A program made the translations under genes and the position numbers. Positions 20,317 to 31,915 of a stretch of 64,000 nt of DNA are shown piece after piece. The stretch lies in contig CM077162.1 in the NCBI GenBank assembly GCA_039583875.1, positions 57,501,675-57,565,674 of the forward strand, read 5' to 3'. How positions within the stretch are numbered: the first letter of the stretch is position 1; each line of letters opens with the position of its first letter. The DNA is from Platanthera guangdongensis (Eukaryota > Streptophyta > Magnoliopsida > Asparagales > Orchidaceae). The notes beneath the pieces were generated by a model, which made no database searches, had not been told where the DNA came from, and was given only the letters and a program-made list of their open reading frames with translations.

Positions 20317-22419
20317 TGAAAGATATGGTACCTAAACACCTAGAGGGGGGGGGGGTGAATAGGTGACCTAATCCTTTTCTAAATTCTTTGTTGGCAGTCA
20401 ACAGTTTATAACACAGATTTCTGAATAAGTTATCATAGCACACAGCAATTCTCAACACAGTACAATCACAGCACAGAATACACAAGATTTTATAGTGGTT
20501 CCCCAATCTTTGGGTACATCCACTTTCCCCCTTCGCCTATCTAGCAGTGTACTAGATTCGGCCAAACTTCTCCACTAACTCAGAACCAAACTAGGTTCCT
20601 ACCTCAGGCCCAAAGCCTTACACTCAGCCAAAAGGCCTACACTCAGCCACCCAGGCCTACACTCAGCCAATTAAGGCCTACACTCAGAGTTCTTCAACTC
20701 CTACACTCAGGCAACAAGCCCTACCCTCAGCCTTTATAAAATAGGCTTACAATCACTCAGATCCAATGGATCTTACAAGATGTAATTGAAATAAAATTGC
20801 TAACTCTACAACTCAGAAAAGATGAGAGAAGTTGAGAGTTTCTTGAAGAGTTCTTGGAAGAACTCAGCTTGATCCAAACTGACTTAGCTTTCTTCAAAGC
20901 TTCTTGAGTAGAACTGAATTAGTCTGAATCTTCTGCTTCTTGAAATCCAGATGACTCTGAATTCTTCTTCTCAGCCTTAGTTCCAAAGACTGAATTCTTG
21001 GATGGAGCTCTCTCTCTCCAACTTCTTAGATCTGCAGTTGGACTGCCTGATCTTCTTGTGTTGATCCTCAGTGTATCACTTCTTGATTTAATCTGATCAA
21101 CCACTTCAGTTATTCTCACAACATGTAATGATAATGAACAACCTTCTATATGTCTTTTTTTCTGTAAACTATGGGGCCTATTTATAGGCTTCCTTCATGG
21201 TAACCGGCTGGTCCGGTTCATAACAGACTTCTGACTTCTCTGACAGTTGATGTAGACCGGCTGGATCGGCAGCTGTCATGTCAACCAGTCACTTCTTGAA
21301 ATTCTCTAACTGTCAGATAGTGTCGAGACTTTCTGTTCTTAAGTGTCGACACTTATAGACTAAGTGTCGACACAAGTAGTGTAAGTGTCGACACAAGTAG
21401 TGTAAGTGTCGACACAAGTCTACAAGGTGTCGACACAATTCCTTGTATGTCTCGACACAGATACTTCTGCATGTGTCGACACTGAAATTGAGTGTCGACA
21501 CAAGTACTTGTTCTTCATTCTTTAACTGTATTCTTCTAAGTGTCGACACATCTCCTTTGTGTCGACACATCTTTATGTGTTGAAACTGTCAAGTGTCGAC
21601 ACAGCTTCTTGGTGTCGACACAAGTCTTCAAATTTGATCCTTCAGCTGAGTGTCGACACATTCCCTTAGTGTCGACACTTGTACTTAGAATATTTTGTAA
21701 ACTTTTCTGTTCTCTGCTAAGTGTCGACACAGCTCCTTGTGTCGACACTTTCTTCAAGTGTAGAGTCTTCAACTAAGTGTCGACACATTGTGCTGAGTGT
21801 CGACACTTTCTTCAAGTGTTGACTCTTCTGGTTGTGTGTCGACACATTGTGCTGAGTGTCGACACATTCTTCAAATACTGAGTCTTTAGCTAAGTGTCGA
21901 CACATTGTGCTGGGTGTCGACACTTATTTCAAGTGTTGACTCTTCTGCATAGTGTCGACACATTGTGTTGAGTGTCGACACTTGTACTTAGATTCTGCAG
22001 ACTTTTGCTGAGTGTCGACACTCACTTCAAGTGTCGACACTTTCTGGTGTTGACTCAGCTCTTCTAGGTGTCGACACTTCTGCTAAGTGTCGACATAGCT
22101 TTTCTGCATTCTTCTACACTGAGTGTCGACACAGCTCCAAGTGTCGACACTTTCTGACTGGTGTCGACTCTTCTTCCCAGGTGTCGACACAATGACTCCA
22201 AGTGTCGACACTGCTTGTCTGGGTGTCGACACAAGCTCTCTCAAGTGTCGACACTTTCCCTCTGGGTGTCGACACATGGACTTAGAATTTTTAGCTTCAG
22301 TCCAGTGTTTTCCTAACCTGCACAAGTAACTCAAACAAACATCAAATACACTATGATGTATATCATTGAGTTAGGTGAGGCTTCTTCAAATCAGGTACAT
22401 TTGACCAATGTACCCAACA
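20317..22419 (-). repeat. Element B 5' LTR
   Basis: 2103 bases, pairing with 9327-11406. Promoter copy: GTGTCGACAC array at 21340-22276, TATA in CCTATAAATAGG at 21177-21188. It has one more 21-base palindrome unit than the 3' LTR near 21370-21400 and an 11-base instead of 9-base G run near its inner end. Confidence 0.96.
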
Positions 22420-22424
22420 AAAAC
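22420..22424. repeat. Target site duplication of element B, right copy (AAAAC)
   Basis: Exact repeat of 9322-9326, directly after the LTR end CCAACA. Confidence 0.95.
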
Positions 22425-22758
22425 CTACAAGAAGAAAAGGAAGTATGGTGAAGGCCCCTCTGCTAGCAGGACTGCTCCTATTAGAGCTCCTGAACATGCT
22501 GAAGCTTGGTCTCCAACTTCCAAGTCTCTAATTTTGGACACACTCAGACTAGTTATGGATCTTAATGAGAACAGGAACATTCACTATAGTTCTCAGGAAT
22601 GGGAGTTATATGAGAAATCAATGCTAAAAAGGAAGATCCATGACAGAGAGTTTGGGAGAAATAATTCTGCTGCTCCTCCAAGGCCTCCCAGATATTTCCC
22701 TAAGCCTTTTAGCTATCTAAGAAGACATCAAGAAAAGATGGAAAATCAGCAAACCTAA
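22420..22758 (+). pseudogene. Element A env-like gene, 3' part
   Basis: The continuation of the gene broken at 9326. Encodes the conserved C-terminal domain (WSPTSKSLIL, then RPPRYFPKPFSYLRR), which parallels residues about 412-485 of element B's ORF 2, and ends at TAA 22756-22758. It has no start of its own. The ORF that appears to begin at 22408 starts inside B's LTR by chance. Confidence 0.8.
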
Positions 22759-22966
22759 GCTTAAACCTAAAAGATGTTGAGATATGAAATTACAAGCTGT
22801 ATAATTGATACTTTTGGAAATTCCTATTTATACTTTTCTAAATTTCTGCCTAATTATCTTTTCCTTTGTCTATTGCTTGCTTGCACCAATTTTTCTACTT
22901 AGTTTCTTTTATATCTATAATTCACCTTAGTGTAAAGGGTTCTGACTTCAACAAATAGGGGGAGAT
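22759..22966 (+). other. Element A 3' untranslated stretch and polypurine tract
   Basis: About 190 AT-rich bases with no gene, then CAAATAGGGGGAGAT (22952-22966) immediately before the LTR start TGTTGGGG. The tract is intact. Confidence 0.85.
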
Positions 22967-24866
22967 TGTTGGGGATCATATCCACATTAACCCAGATTTG
23001 ATGAAGTCACCCTGGAACTAAGATGAATTAGGTTGTATTTGATGCTTGGTTTTAGTTATGTGCTTGCAGGACTCCAATGAGAAGTGTAGACCAATGTCAG
23101 ACTACAATGGGTCACCAATAATAGGACCACACAATATAATCCCTCATTGTGTGATCCAAGGTGTTGACCCATGTGTAGCCTCTCTATTGGGGTACACTTC
23201 ATATACAAGCCCTTGGTCTATGTGAAGAAAGTTGGAAGTTGACTACTTAAGAAGAAAGATTTTTTTTCCAACATCAAGAATTTTTCTAAGTCATTTACTC
23301 GAGTAGGTCGATAATTACTCGAGTAGATTAGATGTATTTTACTCGAGTCAGAAAGCCTTATACTCGAGTAACTCATTCTATCTCTCGTGTAGCTAAGTCA
23401 AAGTACTCGAGTATACTGTCGTATACTCAAGTAATCATGCTTAACCACTCGAGTAGATCATTATTTTTACCCGAGTATTAAAGTTTTCTTCCTCCATATT
23501 TTTCTAAGTCTTTGACTCGAGTAAGTATACTCACATAATCGAGTAGGTCACCTTACCTACTCGAGTAGGTCAAAGCTTCACTCATGTATTCTGTAAATTC
23601 CCTACTACAGAATTTTTCCAAGTCATTTACTCGAGCACTTCATTCATATACTCGAGTAGATCTTTTCCTCTCGAGTAGTTTAGTTTAACTACTAGAGTAA
23701 CTTCTTCTTGACATCTTCAGAATTCTTCCAAGTATTCTACTCGAGTAGTCCTTCATGTACTCGAGTAGCTTATGCAACCTACTCGAGTAGTTCTTTCCTG
23801 TACTCGAGTAGTTCCTTCATGTACTCGAGTAAGTCCCTTTACCTACTCGAGTAGTTCAACTTGCTTACTCGAGTAGTTGTTTTCTATCTACTCGAGTAGA
23901 AAATATATATATATATACCCGAGTTGACTTTCCTTCATGTACTCGAGTAGTTCCTCATCTACTCGAGTATTCCCTCACTCACTCGTGTATATGGCTGAAT
24001 CTTCTTGAAATTTTGTCTAAGTCCACATCTGACGGGAATTTCAAATCACGCGACATGATTGGTCCACGTGTACATCATTGAGACCAATTATGGCCGTTAT
24101 TTTCCTCCTATATAATGTCTTGTCATAAAATGTCAAACCCTAAGAAGAAGAGAGAATTTTCTAAGAATTTTCTGAGAATTTCAAAAAGCCTTCTCGTCGA
24201 TCATTTCAAAAGAGAATTTCACGACTCCTCTCTCTGTTTTCACAGAACTGAAGCCGCCGCCGCCACCATCTTCTCCGACCACTGCTTCTAATTTCAGAGG
24301 ATTCATTCTGAAGAAAGTTACAGATCGAGATCGATATCACTGTTCGTCTTCTCTCTCTGATTCTGTAAAAGCAAAGAAGATCTAGATCTGGGCCGAGATT
24401 TTCTTCACCGATTTCTGAAAGTGCTGCAAAGTTCATAAGAAGAAGATTCTGGCAGTTTCATCAGATCTGATTGGAATTACTTTTTGTATAACTGTTCTAA
24501 AACTTTATTAATCTTGTAGGAGAAAGTTTCTCCGAGTGTAGGAGTTTTTCACTCCGAGTTTGTAGGAAGTGTTATCTTCCGAGGTGTAGATCCCGTTGTT
24601 TGGATCGAGTTTGTAGGAACTTTGTTCCAAGGTAGGATCGGTTTTTCGATCCGAGATATTGGAGTAGCCGAGTCTAGTTGATTGCTAGATCGGTGAGGGA
24701 AAGTGGATGTACCCAAGGTCGGGGAACCACTATAATTCTTGTGTCGTCTGTGATATTGGTAGATAGTTCTGTGTTGTGCTCTAATTATTTTTTATTCCGC
24801 AAAAGACACACAACTCACCTATTCACCCCCCTCTAGGTGATTTATGTTGACAACCGTTTTCTTTCA
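22967..24866 (+). repeat. Element A 3' LTR
   Basis: 1900 bases, TG...CA ends (TGTTGGGGAT ... CTTTCA). Holds the CTCGAG palindrome array (23295-23990), G-box (24065-24070), TATA (about 24109-24116), the GGATGTACCCAA block (about 24707-24735) and the terminal TCACCTA/TAGGTGA stem. Matches 1-1287 over its last two-thirds. Confidence 0.93.
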
Positions 24867-24929
24867 CACAGGATCTTTTTGGCTCATGGGTTAGCTTGTA
24901 CAGCCAAAGGAAACTCCTCTGATACCAAT
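24867..24929 (-). other. Leader and PBS of a D-family element, cut by A
   Basis: On the minus strand, directly after the D LTR end, comes ATTGGTATCAGAGGAG (a tRNA-iMet primer site) and about 45 bases similar to the leader of copy C (about 45270-45330). This is internal sequence on the far side of an LTR that already has a PPT and env-like gene on its near side. Element A inserted into it. Confidence 0.82.
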
Positions 24930-26529
24930 TGAAAGTGAGGGTTAGACCTTATTTCCTCTAGCGTGGGGGGGGGGGGGGGGTTGAATAGAGTAATAAAAAA
25001 AATCTTTTTGCTATTTAAGAAATAAAGTCAGAGTAATGAATTAAGAGATTCCAGATTAATAGTAAGCTAACAGTTATCCTAAGTTAAGCTATTCTAAAAC
25101 AACACATATAATTTAATCTATCACAGGCACATCAAGAACAAAAAAAGAAAGGGGCAAACAGACAACACAAGAACTTTATAGTGGTTCCCCAACCTTGGTA
25201 CATCCACTCTTCTACCACCCTGGTAGGAATCCACTACAGGTTTTGATTAGGTGACTGCCACCAATGAGCTTTTGATCAGGTGCTCAACAACCAACTCAAG
25301 CCTTTTGATCAGGAGACTTGCAACCAAGGAATAACTTTTGATGGGAGTTAAAGAACCATTTGTATAGAGAGGGGGTGAGAGATTTATGGTGTCTTCTCTT
25401 TCTCAAAACAACTGAGAAGACTAGTGGATCTTGATGTAGTCAAAGCCCCCCCTGAGATGAAGATTTGTTCAGGAAGAATGGAAGCTTTATAGTGTGAGTA
25501 GGTCTTCTTGAAAAGATCTCCAGAAAGCAGTAGACAGATAGAAGTTGATTGTCTGCTTTTTGCTAGGTGGAGGAAGAACACTTGATGAAGACAGTCAGAG
25601 CCTTGCCTCTTTAATAATTTCTGGTGCCTGTCTTGTTCTCTTATGTTCTTCTATTCCTATTATCTGTTATGTATATATTTCGACTGAAAGAGAAGAATAT
25701 CTTTTATATGTCTCTGTCTAATTTCTCCTTTGAATTTGAATTGTCTACATTGAATCCTGACTGCCTGGAAAATGAAAGTCCGGCTGGAGAGAATACTGCA
25801 TTAATGGATTTACCGACTGTCCTATTAAAAGAAAATGACAAGTAATAATCCTGATGAATACCATAATCAATGCTGCCACTAACGACTATTTCCAGAGAAT
25901 ATAAGCATTGATTATTCAGGAATTACTGCAATAGAATAAGGACAAGAAAACGGGAAAATTCCAAGTCTGGAACTGCACAACAATCGTCGAGCAGAGAACA
26001 GATTTCGTCGACCTGAGTCCAGAGTTCGTCGAGCTGTGAAATCTTGTTCGTCGACCTGGGGATCCTTGTTCATTGAACTTAGAACTATGTTCGTCGACCT
26101 GAGATCAGCTAACTGCTTTCTGTAAAGAACTTCCCATTTATGTGCTCTAAGTTCGTCGGGCTGCTAATGTAACTTCATCGACCTGAGTTCAGAGAAAGGA
26201 TTCTGGACTTAATGTGTTGAAGTTGATTATCCAGAATTCGTCGACTTGAGCTCGAATATCGTCGAGCTCAACTCAGAGAATTTACTATAAGTTCATCGAG
26301 AAGAGTACGACTTTCGTCGAGCTGAGTTCGACGAACTTCAAACTCACTTTCCTGAACTTGATTTTCTTCTAAGTCTGAGTCTTTTGCAGTCTTCTCTTGG
26401 CTGGTCCATGTGTGGTTGTTTCTAAGGATTTAGCCTAAACTCTAGGACACAGACATGACCCTGGCTATACATGTTGGGTAAATTATCCTAGATAGTGAAC
26501 CTATCCAAAATCAAATTAGGGATCCAATA
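24930..26529 (-). repeat. Element D LTR (shared between two units)
   Basis: 1600 bases. On the minus strand it starts TATTGGATCC (expected TG mutated) after a PPT and ends CACTTTCA before a PBS. A 16-base G run with CTCTA/TAGAG stem arms lies near the inner end (about 24955-25000). GGATGTACC block at about 25175-25205, TATA-like CATATAAAAG near 25700, and a TTCGTCGA(C/G)CTGAG array at 25985-26340. Confidence 0.9.
25985..26340. repeat. TTCGTCGA / TCGACGAA palindrome array (D LTR)
   Basis: About a dozen units of TTCGTCGA followed by CTGAG or its inverse, many decayed at CpG (TTCATCGA and so on). Same family of units as in the C LTR (46388-46745), both spacers and both gag genes. Confidence 0.88.
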
Positions 26530-26694
26530 ATCTCCCCCTATTTGGGTGAAGTCACTAATCCAAACAAAAATATTCACAAAGCAAAAGAAAAATATATCTG
26601 GCAGAGAAATTTAAAACATGCAGCAGATATTTACAATGTAGCTTTGTGAAATAACAATAAGAGTTCATAATATATAAAATATTTAGCAGAATGT
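26530..26694 (-). other. Element D polypurine tract and 3' untranslated stretch
   Basis: AAATAGGGGGAGAT next to the LTR on the minus strand, then about 150 AT-rich bases with no gene. Confidence 0.8.
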
Positions 26695-29537
26695 TTAATG
26701 CTTCTTCTTCAGCTTTTTATTTTCCTTGTTTCCTTTATCAGAACTTCCAAAAGGCTGTCTGAATATGATTTCTTTGTTTGTGTTGGTAGCTTCTCTCTTT
26801 GACATTGTCATATCAGCAGCACCAATGATATTGTGAGAAGTGGCTCTAGGTACTACGGCCTCTGGATGTAATTTCATATAATCATCTACATTAAATAACT
26901 TGTTTGCTTTAGCATACCTGTTTAATTCCTCTTTCCTGTATTTGGACATAGTTTAATATTATGAGTGATCCTTTCCTTCAGCTTTAGCCATGTTTTTCAT
27001 AGATAATCCAAGCAGTTCTTGGAACCTGGCCATTCTAGCATTAGTAGCTGTTTCAGGATCCTCAAATGGAACAGGAGGAGATTCAGGCTTCTTTCGACTA
27101 TCAGCTTTTTGATGTTCATGAGCTTGTTGTAGATGTTGCTGAGGTTATTGATGTTGATGATGTTGATGTTGTATGTTGGAGCAGTACCTCTGCTAGCTGC
27201 TTCCAGAATGTGAAGAGGATCTACCTGGTTGTCTATGATAAGTTTGAGTGTACTGGGTAGACCTCTGAGATGAACTGCCTAAATCACCAACAGCAGGTGG
27301 AGGAGGAGGATGTGATAAGTTTCAGGATCCTTCTGTTGATTTTTGGATAGCCACATCCAGGCTGGCATTCTTGGATATGGAGTGATTTTCTGAAGAATGT
27401 AGTAAGGAATGTCATGAGTTGGGTTTGGTTTAGGGGCAACATCTCGAGGGGCTTTCTTTTTCTTAGAGATTTTCTTTTTCTTTGCAGAAGGACTGTCATC
27501 TGAATCATCTTCATCATCATCATCTGAAGAATCTTGGGGATTATCATATAAAGCATTAATGGCTTTCAGAAGAATTTTATCAAAAGGCTTTTCAGCCTGA
27601 GATACTGGAGCTGGAGTTGGAGCTGAAGGACTATGTACAGCAGTGCTTTCAGCAACTGACTAATTTTCTTCTTCAATATCTTCCATAATCAACTCATCTA
27701 GATCAGGCATGGGACCGTCATCCATCTTGAATGTTGGAGGAGAGATGGCTTTGGGATGGGATGATACAATGAAAGAATCTGCTCTTGGTGGAGATGGAAC
27801 AACTGGAGCCTCTATACTTGCAAAACTAGCCTTGAGTTGCGTGTCAACTTTGGGGCTTATTGGAGAAGTGTAAGGAACTATAGCTACAGAAGGCTTTAGG
27901 CTATTTTCTGGAAGGAAGTTCAAACGAACTGTATCAAAAGTATTTAATAAACTCAAAATATTTACCGTGGGATTGATAATATAATCACCAAAGTGTTTAT
28001 TGCATCTATAGCTGACTCATCCATATCTATATCAGACTCAATGAAATCAATCAAATTAGTAAGGATAACTGTGTCTGCTGCTACTACTACTACTACTTCT
28101 GCTGCAGTTTCTGCTACTGCTTCTACTGCTGCTTCTAATGGAGCTGAAGCTAATTCTTCATGGAGTATCTCCCCCTGCCTGGTTTAAGTAGGAATTAGAG
28201 CCAGGCCCCTGACTAAAGAAGGAGGGACAAAGAAGGCAGAGAGGTGGGCATCAAGGGATGAGATGGAAGTATCAAGAGGGGAAATAGGCTCTGCTATCAG
28301 GTTTTTGATGAGTGGAATGAGAATTTCTAAAAGAGGTTGAATGGAAGGGGGGGTCCAATTGCATGAACTCAGAAGGTGTTTGAGTAGATACAGAAGTATG
28401 GATGGAAGATGATGGTGGAGGAGAAGGTAGAGAATCTGGCATTGGCTTATTTTCAGGTGATGGAGTATGAAGGGGGGATGACACTAGGGCAAAAGAAGGG
28501 AGTGATAGGAGGTTGGAAAGGGGGATTTTGTCTAGATGTAGTGGTAGAGGAGATGAGGAAGGGATACCATAGTGTGATGGAGTTGGTGTACCATGTTGTG
28601 ATGGAGTTGGTGTACCATGATGTGATGGAGTTGGTGTACCATGGTGTGATTGAGTTGGTGTACCATGTTGTGATGGAGTTAGTGTACCATGGTGTGATGG
28701 AGTTGTTGGAGTATGGACTGTGGTATGAACTGGTGAAGAGAGATGAATTAGGGAGGCTGGAGGTGGTGGAGGTGGAACATCTTCAGTAGGGTGGGGAGTG
28801 GCTGGAACAACCCTTGTACTCTCAGAAGGTCTGGAGGAAGCGGAAACCTTGGTTGTCTTGGTTATCCTCCTCTCCCATCTACCAAAGAGGGCAGAGGTAA
28901 GCCTCTTGGAGGCATTGATGAACACTGGTGTAGAGACCAGATGTTCTCGTGCTTTCTCCTACAAAAATATCCCCAGAATTCTGCCACAGCAGACCTCTTT
29001 CTTGTTGTTTTTCTTTTTAAGCAGATCAAACAGCAGCTTTAACCAATTTGCTGCTTTCTTCTCGACCAGAGCACTCATCACCGTGAACTGGTGCCTGGTT
29101 ATGTAGTCATGGGCAGTGTGTTTGACCAATAGCACCTTGCCGACTACGTCAGCCAAGAACTTGTACTCAGGAGACAAGTTCTTCTTTAGCAATTTGTTAG
29201 GGTTGTTGCCGGAATGACCCATCTTGGTCAGCATATTTTCATACTCCTCAGAGTCCATTTCAATTTCTTCTTCACCATTTGAAAGACCAAAAATGTCGGT
29301 TAGTACGGAAGGGGAGATGGTAACTAGATTTCCAGAAACTGATCCAATCATATTATCTTCTTTTGGAGTTGTAGAGGTATACACCCATTCATTGGCTTCA
29401 GTCATCGCTATCTTGATTCTCATTTTCACGAACTATTTCAAATGTTGTTCTTCGAATAAATTCAGGATTTCGACAAAGATGGCGTCAGAGAAATGGAAAG
29501 AGTCAAAATCGATGTCAAAGCCCATATCAAATTTCAT
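26695..29537 (-). pseudogene. Element D env-like gene, broken
   Basis: Presumed start at 29537 (ATG AAA TTT GAT). The N-terminal domain (NKLLKKNLSPEYKFLADVVGKV, split by no stop, then GRILGIF) matches those of A, B and C. Stops at 29433-29435 and 28959-28961. A Pro/Ser-rich region with tandem GTPTPSHH-like octapeptides lies at about 28560-28700, followed by acidic and Lys-rich segments (about 27470-27660). The last recognisable piece, MSKYRKEELNRYAKAN, ends at 26695. Several frame changes in between. The segment from about 27826 to the LTR is over 90% like copy C; upstream it is much less so. Confidence 0.72.
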
Positions 29538-29992
29538 GGAAGAGAGAGCGCTCGCTGGAATTGACATGAATACACTTGCAAGAGTAAAACAAAGATCAAG
29601 TGCAAAGTGAATTGAAAGCGCGGGACGGAGGTTGAAGAAAACCTAGATATAAGGTTTTTCAGAATTTGAATCGACAAACTCCGTTCGACGAAAAATAAAA
29701 AAAAAATTCGAGCTGAGGTCGACGAAATATTTTATGGTCAAAAGAATTCGTAGATCTCTGTCAGAAGATGTGAAAACATTTTGTTGAGCTCTGTTCAACG
29801 AAGGTTTTCTGAAGCAAATTCGGCAATCTTCGTTCGATGAAAATAGCTTCACTCACAGAGAGTTCGTCGAACTCCGTTCAACGATTTCTCTAAAATGTTT
29901 CTCTATTTGTCGATCTCTATTCGACAAACTTTGAAAAATTCATCGACCGTAGACAGATATCAAATTAAGTCTTCTCCATTTATCATACCAAG
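29538..29992 (-). promoter_or_regulatory. Element D pol/env-like spacer with palindromes and TATA-like box
   Basis: Units of TTCGTCGA/TCGACGAA type at 29662-29945, then CCTTATATCTAGG (TATA core at 29646-29651), about 110 bases before the env-like start at 29537. Same arrangement and spacing as in copy C. Confidence 0.55.
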
Positions 29993-31906
29993 CTAATTTA
30001 TGAAGAACAAATGATTCCTCTCATCCAAAGATTTGGTGAAGATATCTGCCCTTTTTAAAACAGTATAGATATAGACATGATTAAATTTTTTTTTGTCTAC
30101 ACACTCTCTTATGAAATGATGCCTAATGTCTATATGCTTGATCCTACTGTGATGGACTAGATTTTGTGCTATGTCCCAAACTATGCATATTTCAAATTGA
30201 TTGAGCTCCTCTTGCATTGCAATAATCCAGTGTGGATCTTGTTCTGCATCATTTATGGATTGAGGCTCAACTTGAGAGATGAAACATGCATGCATCACAT
30301 CTTGGTTGAGTTGATGCCTTCTCAGAACACCTACTGACATGTCTCCAATCACCTGAGATCTAGGGTGACCCCTTAGTGTGACAAAGTCAGTGGGTGGAGT
30401 TGGTTCAGCAACAACATTTGGAGTTAATTTCTCTTGTGGAATAATGTCTGCTGTTGAAGGAAGTTCAACCACTTCCAAAAATTCTTCTTCACTATCTTCT
30501 TCAATTTGTAGAGGAGGATGTGATATGACCTCTTGTATAAGGTTTAACTCACCCAATTTCTCACACAAGTGAGGTACTTGCAAAAGATCTGAGGTAGAAG
30601 AATCCTTCTCCTTATAATACATGTTAGCTTCATCAAATGAAATATGTACAGATTCTTCCATTTTTGAGGATGATTTATTGAAAACCCAATAAGCCTTGCT
30701 AACTTGGGAATATCCAAGAAAAATTCCCTCTGTAGCTTTAGCTTCAAATTTTATAATGTGTTTCTTATTATTATTATGAATGAAACATCTACACCCAAAA
30801 ATTCTAAAGTATTAAATTTTAGGTTTCTTCCCTTTGAGTAATTCATAAGGGGTCTTACCCTTAAGTTTGTGTATCAAACTTCTATTCAGCACATAGTTTG
30901 TTGTGCTCACAGCCTCTGCCCAAAAGGATAGGGGCTTGTGTGCATCTGCAAATAATGTTCCTGCAGATTCAATGAGGGTTCTATTTTTTCCTTTATGCTA
31001 TCCCATTTTGCTGAGGAGTTCTAGGAGCAGAGAAACAATGCCTAATACATTCCTCCTCAAAGAATCTTTGCATGGGAAGAGATTCAAACTCAGTACCATT
31101 ATCACTTCGGATCAATGCAACTGGAGTAGAATACTCAATCCTTATTCTCTTAAGAAAGTCTGTAAGGACTTGAAAGTTATCTGACTTGTTTCTCAAGAAG
31201 AACACCTAAGAGAATCTAGAGAAGTCATCTACCATAACTAGAGTGTAAGACTTCCCTCCTAAGCTTTGTACAGCAATGGGTCCAAAAAGATCCATATGTA
31301 GTAAGTACAGAATCTTAGGTGAGTCACTCTTATTAATTAACTTAAAGCTATTTTTAGTTTGCTTGCCTTCTTGACAAGCCTTACATAGGCTTTCCTTGTT
31401 GTAGGGGCTAGAAGGCAATCCTCTGACAAGGTTGTCCCTAGATAGCTAGAGATGTTCTTAAGGTTAACATGACCTAGTCTCTTATGCCAAAGAATATTTT
31501 TATTACTAACTTGATTAAATAAACATAGTTCTGAACTAGCAGAGATAAAGTTTACTAGGTATATATTCCCTTATCTACAACCTGTTAAAACAGTTTGGTT
31601 ATTTGAAGAAATAATACATTTGGAATTTGTAAAGCAAACCTGATAACCTGCATCACATAACTGATTTATGGATATTAGGTTATGTTTGAGACCATTTACA
31701 TATGCCAGTTTTCTGAAAGTGACAGCTCCACTGTTGAAGTCTCCATAGCCTTTAGTTTGTCCAAAGCTGGAATCTCCAAAGATCACTCTTGGACCCAGCT
31801 TTGCCTTGAAATTGATTAGGCTATCCTTGCATCCAGTCATGTGTTTTGAGCACCCACTATCCAGATACCACTTATTTTGAGTGACAGGATAGTTATTCAC
31901 CCACAA
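29993..31906 (-). pseudogene. pol: Element D pol remnant, reverse transcriptase deleted
   Basis: Protease [13 protein letters not shown] near 31870; integrase core with HMDLFGPIAV, RSDNGTEFES and TPQQNGIA. The linker after integrase (30661-30200) then runs straight into an RNase H tail (HSRIKHIDIRHHFI ... RADIFTKSLDE). Compared with copy C about 1.23 kb is missing (C 40208-41438): the whole RT and most of RNase H. The join is in frame, leaving an ORF of 222 codons. Other stops and frameshifts occur at about 31565, 31440, 31208 and 30995-30790. Confidence 0.85.
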
Positions 31907-31915
31907 GGAACCAAA

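Larger units (their letters stand above)
9327..22419 (-). mobile_element. Element B: complete, young Sirevirus-like Ty1/copia
   Basis: A full 13.1 kb element on the minus strand: 5' LTR 20317-22419, PBS 20303-20314, gag, pol, env-like genes, PPT and 3' LTR 9327-11406, flanked by AAAAC on both sides. LTR ends are TG...CA. The LTRs differ by about a dozen substitutions over 2.1 kb by eye, plus one 21-base array unit. Gag and Pol are open throughout. It is the youngest insertion here and could be mobile or recently so. The one visible coding doubt is the frame change between the two env-like ORFs. Confidence 0.96.
1..24866 (+). mobile_element. Element A: Sirevirus-like Ty1/copia, 5' end cut by window
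   Basis: The order is partial 5' LTR, degenerate PBS, gag, pol, palindrome spacer, env-like gene, PPT and 3' LTR. Bases 1-1287 match 23581-24866, so about 614 bases of the 5' LTR lie outside the window. The two LTRs differ by a few per cent by eye. All genes carry stop codons. Element B (9327-22419) interrupts the env-like gene. Without B the element would be about 12.4 kb. The bases after the 3' LTR are CACAG (24867-24871), the expected target duplication, but its partner is outside the window. Lineage is inferred from the two Gag zinc knuckles and the gene downstream of pol. Confidence 0.88.

Noticed and set aside
28409..28789. 126-codon plus-strand ORF with repeated VMELVYH
   Set aside because: Shadow of the Pro/His octapeptide repeats of D's env-like gene on the other strand.
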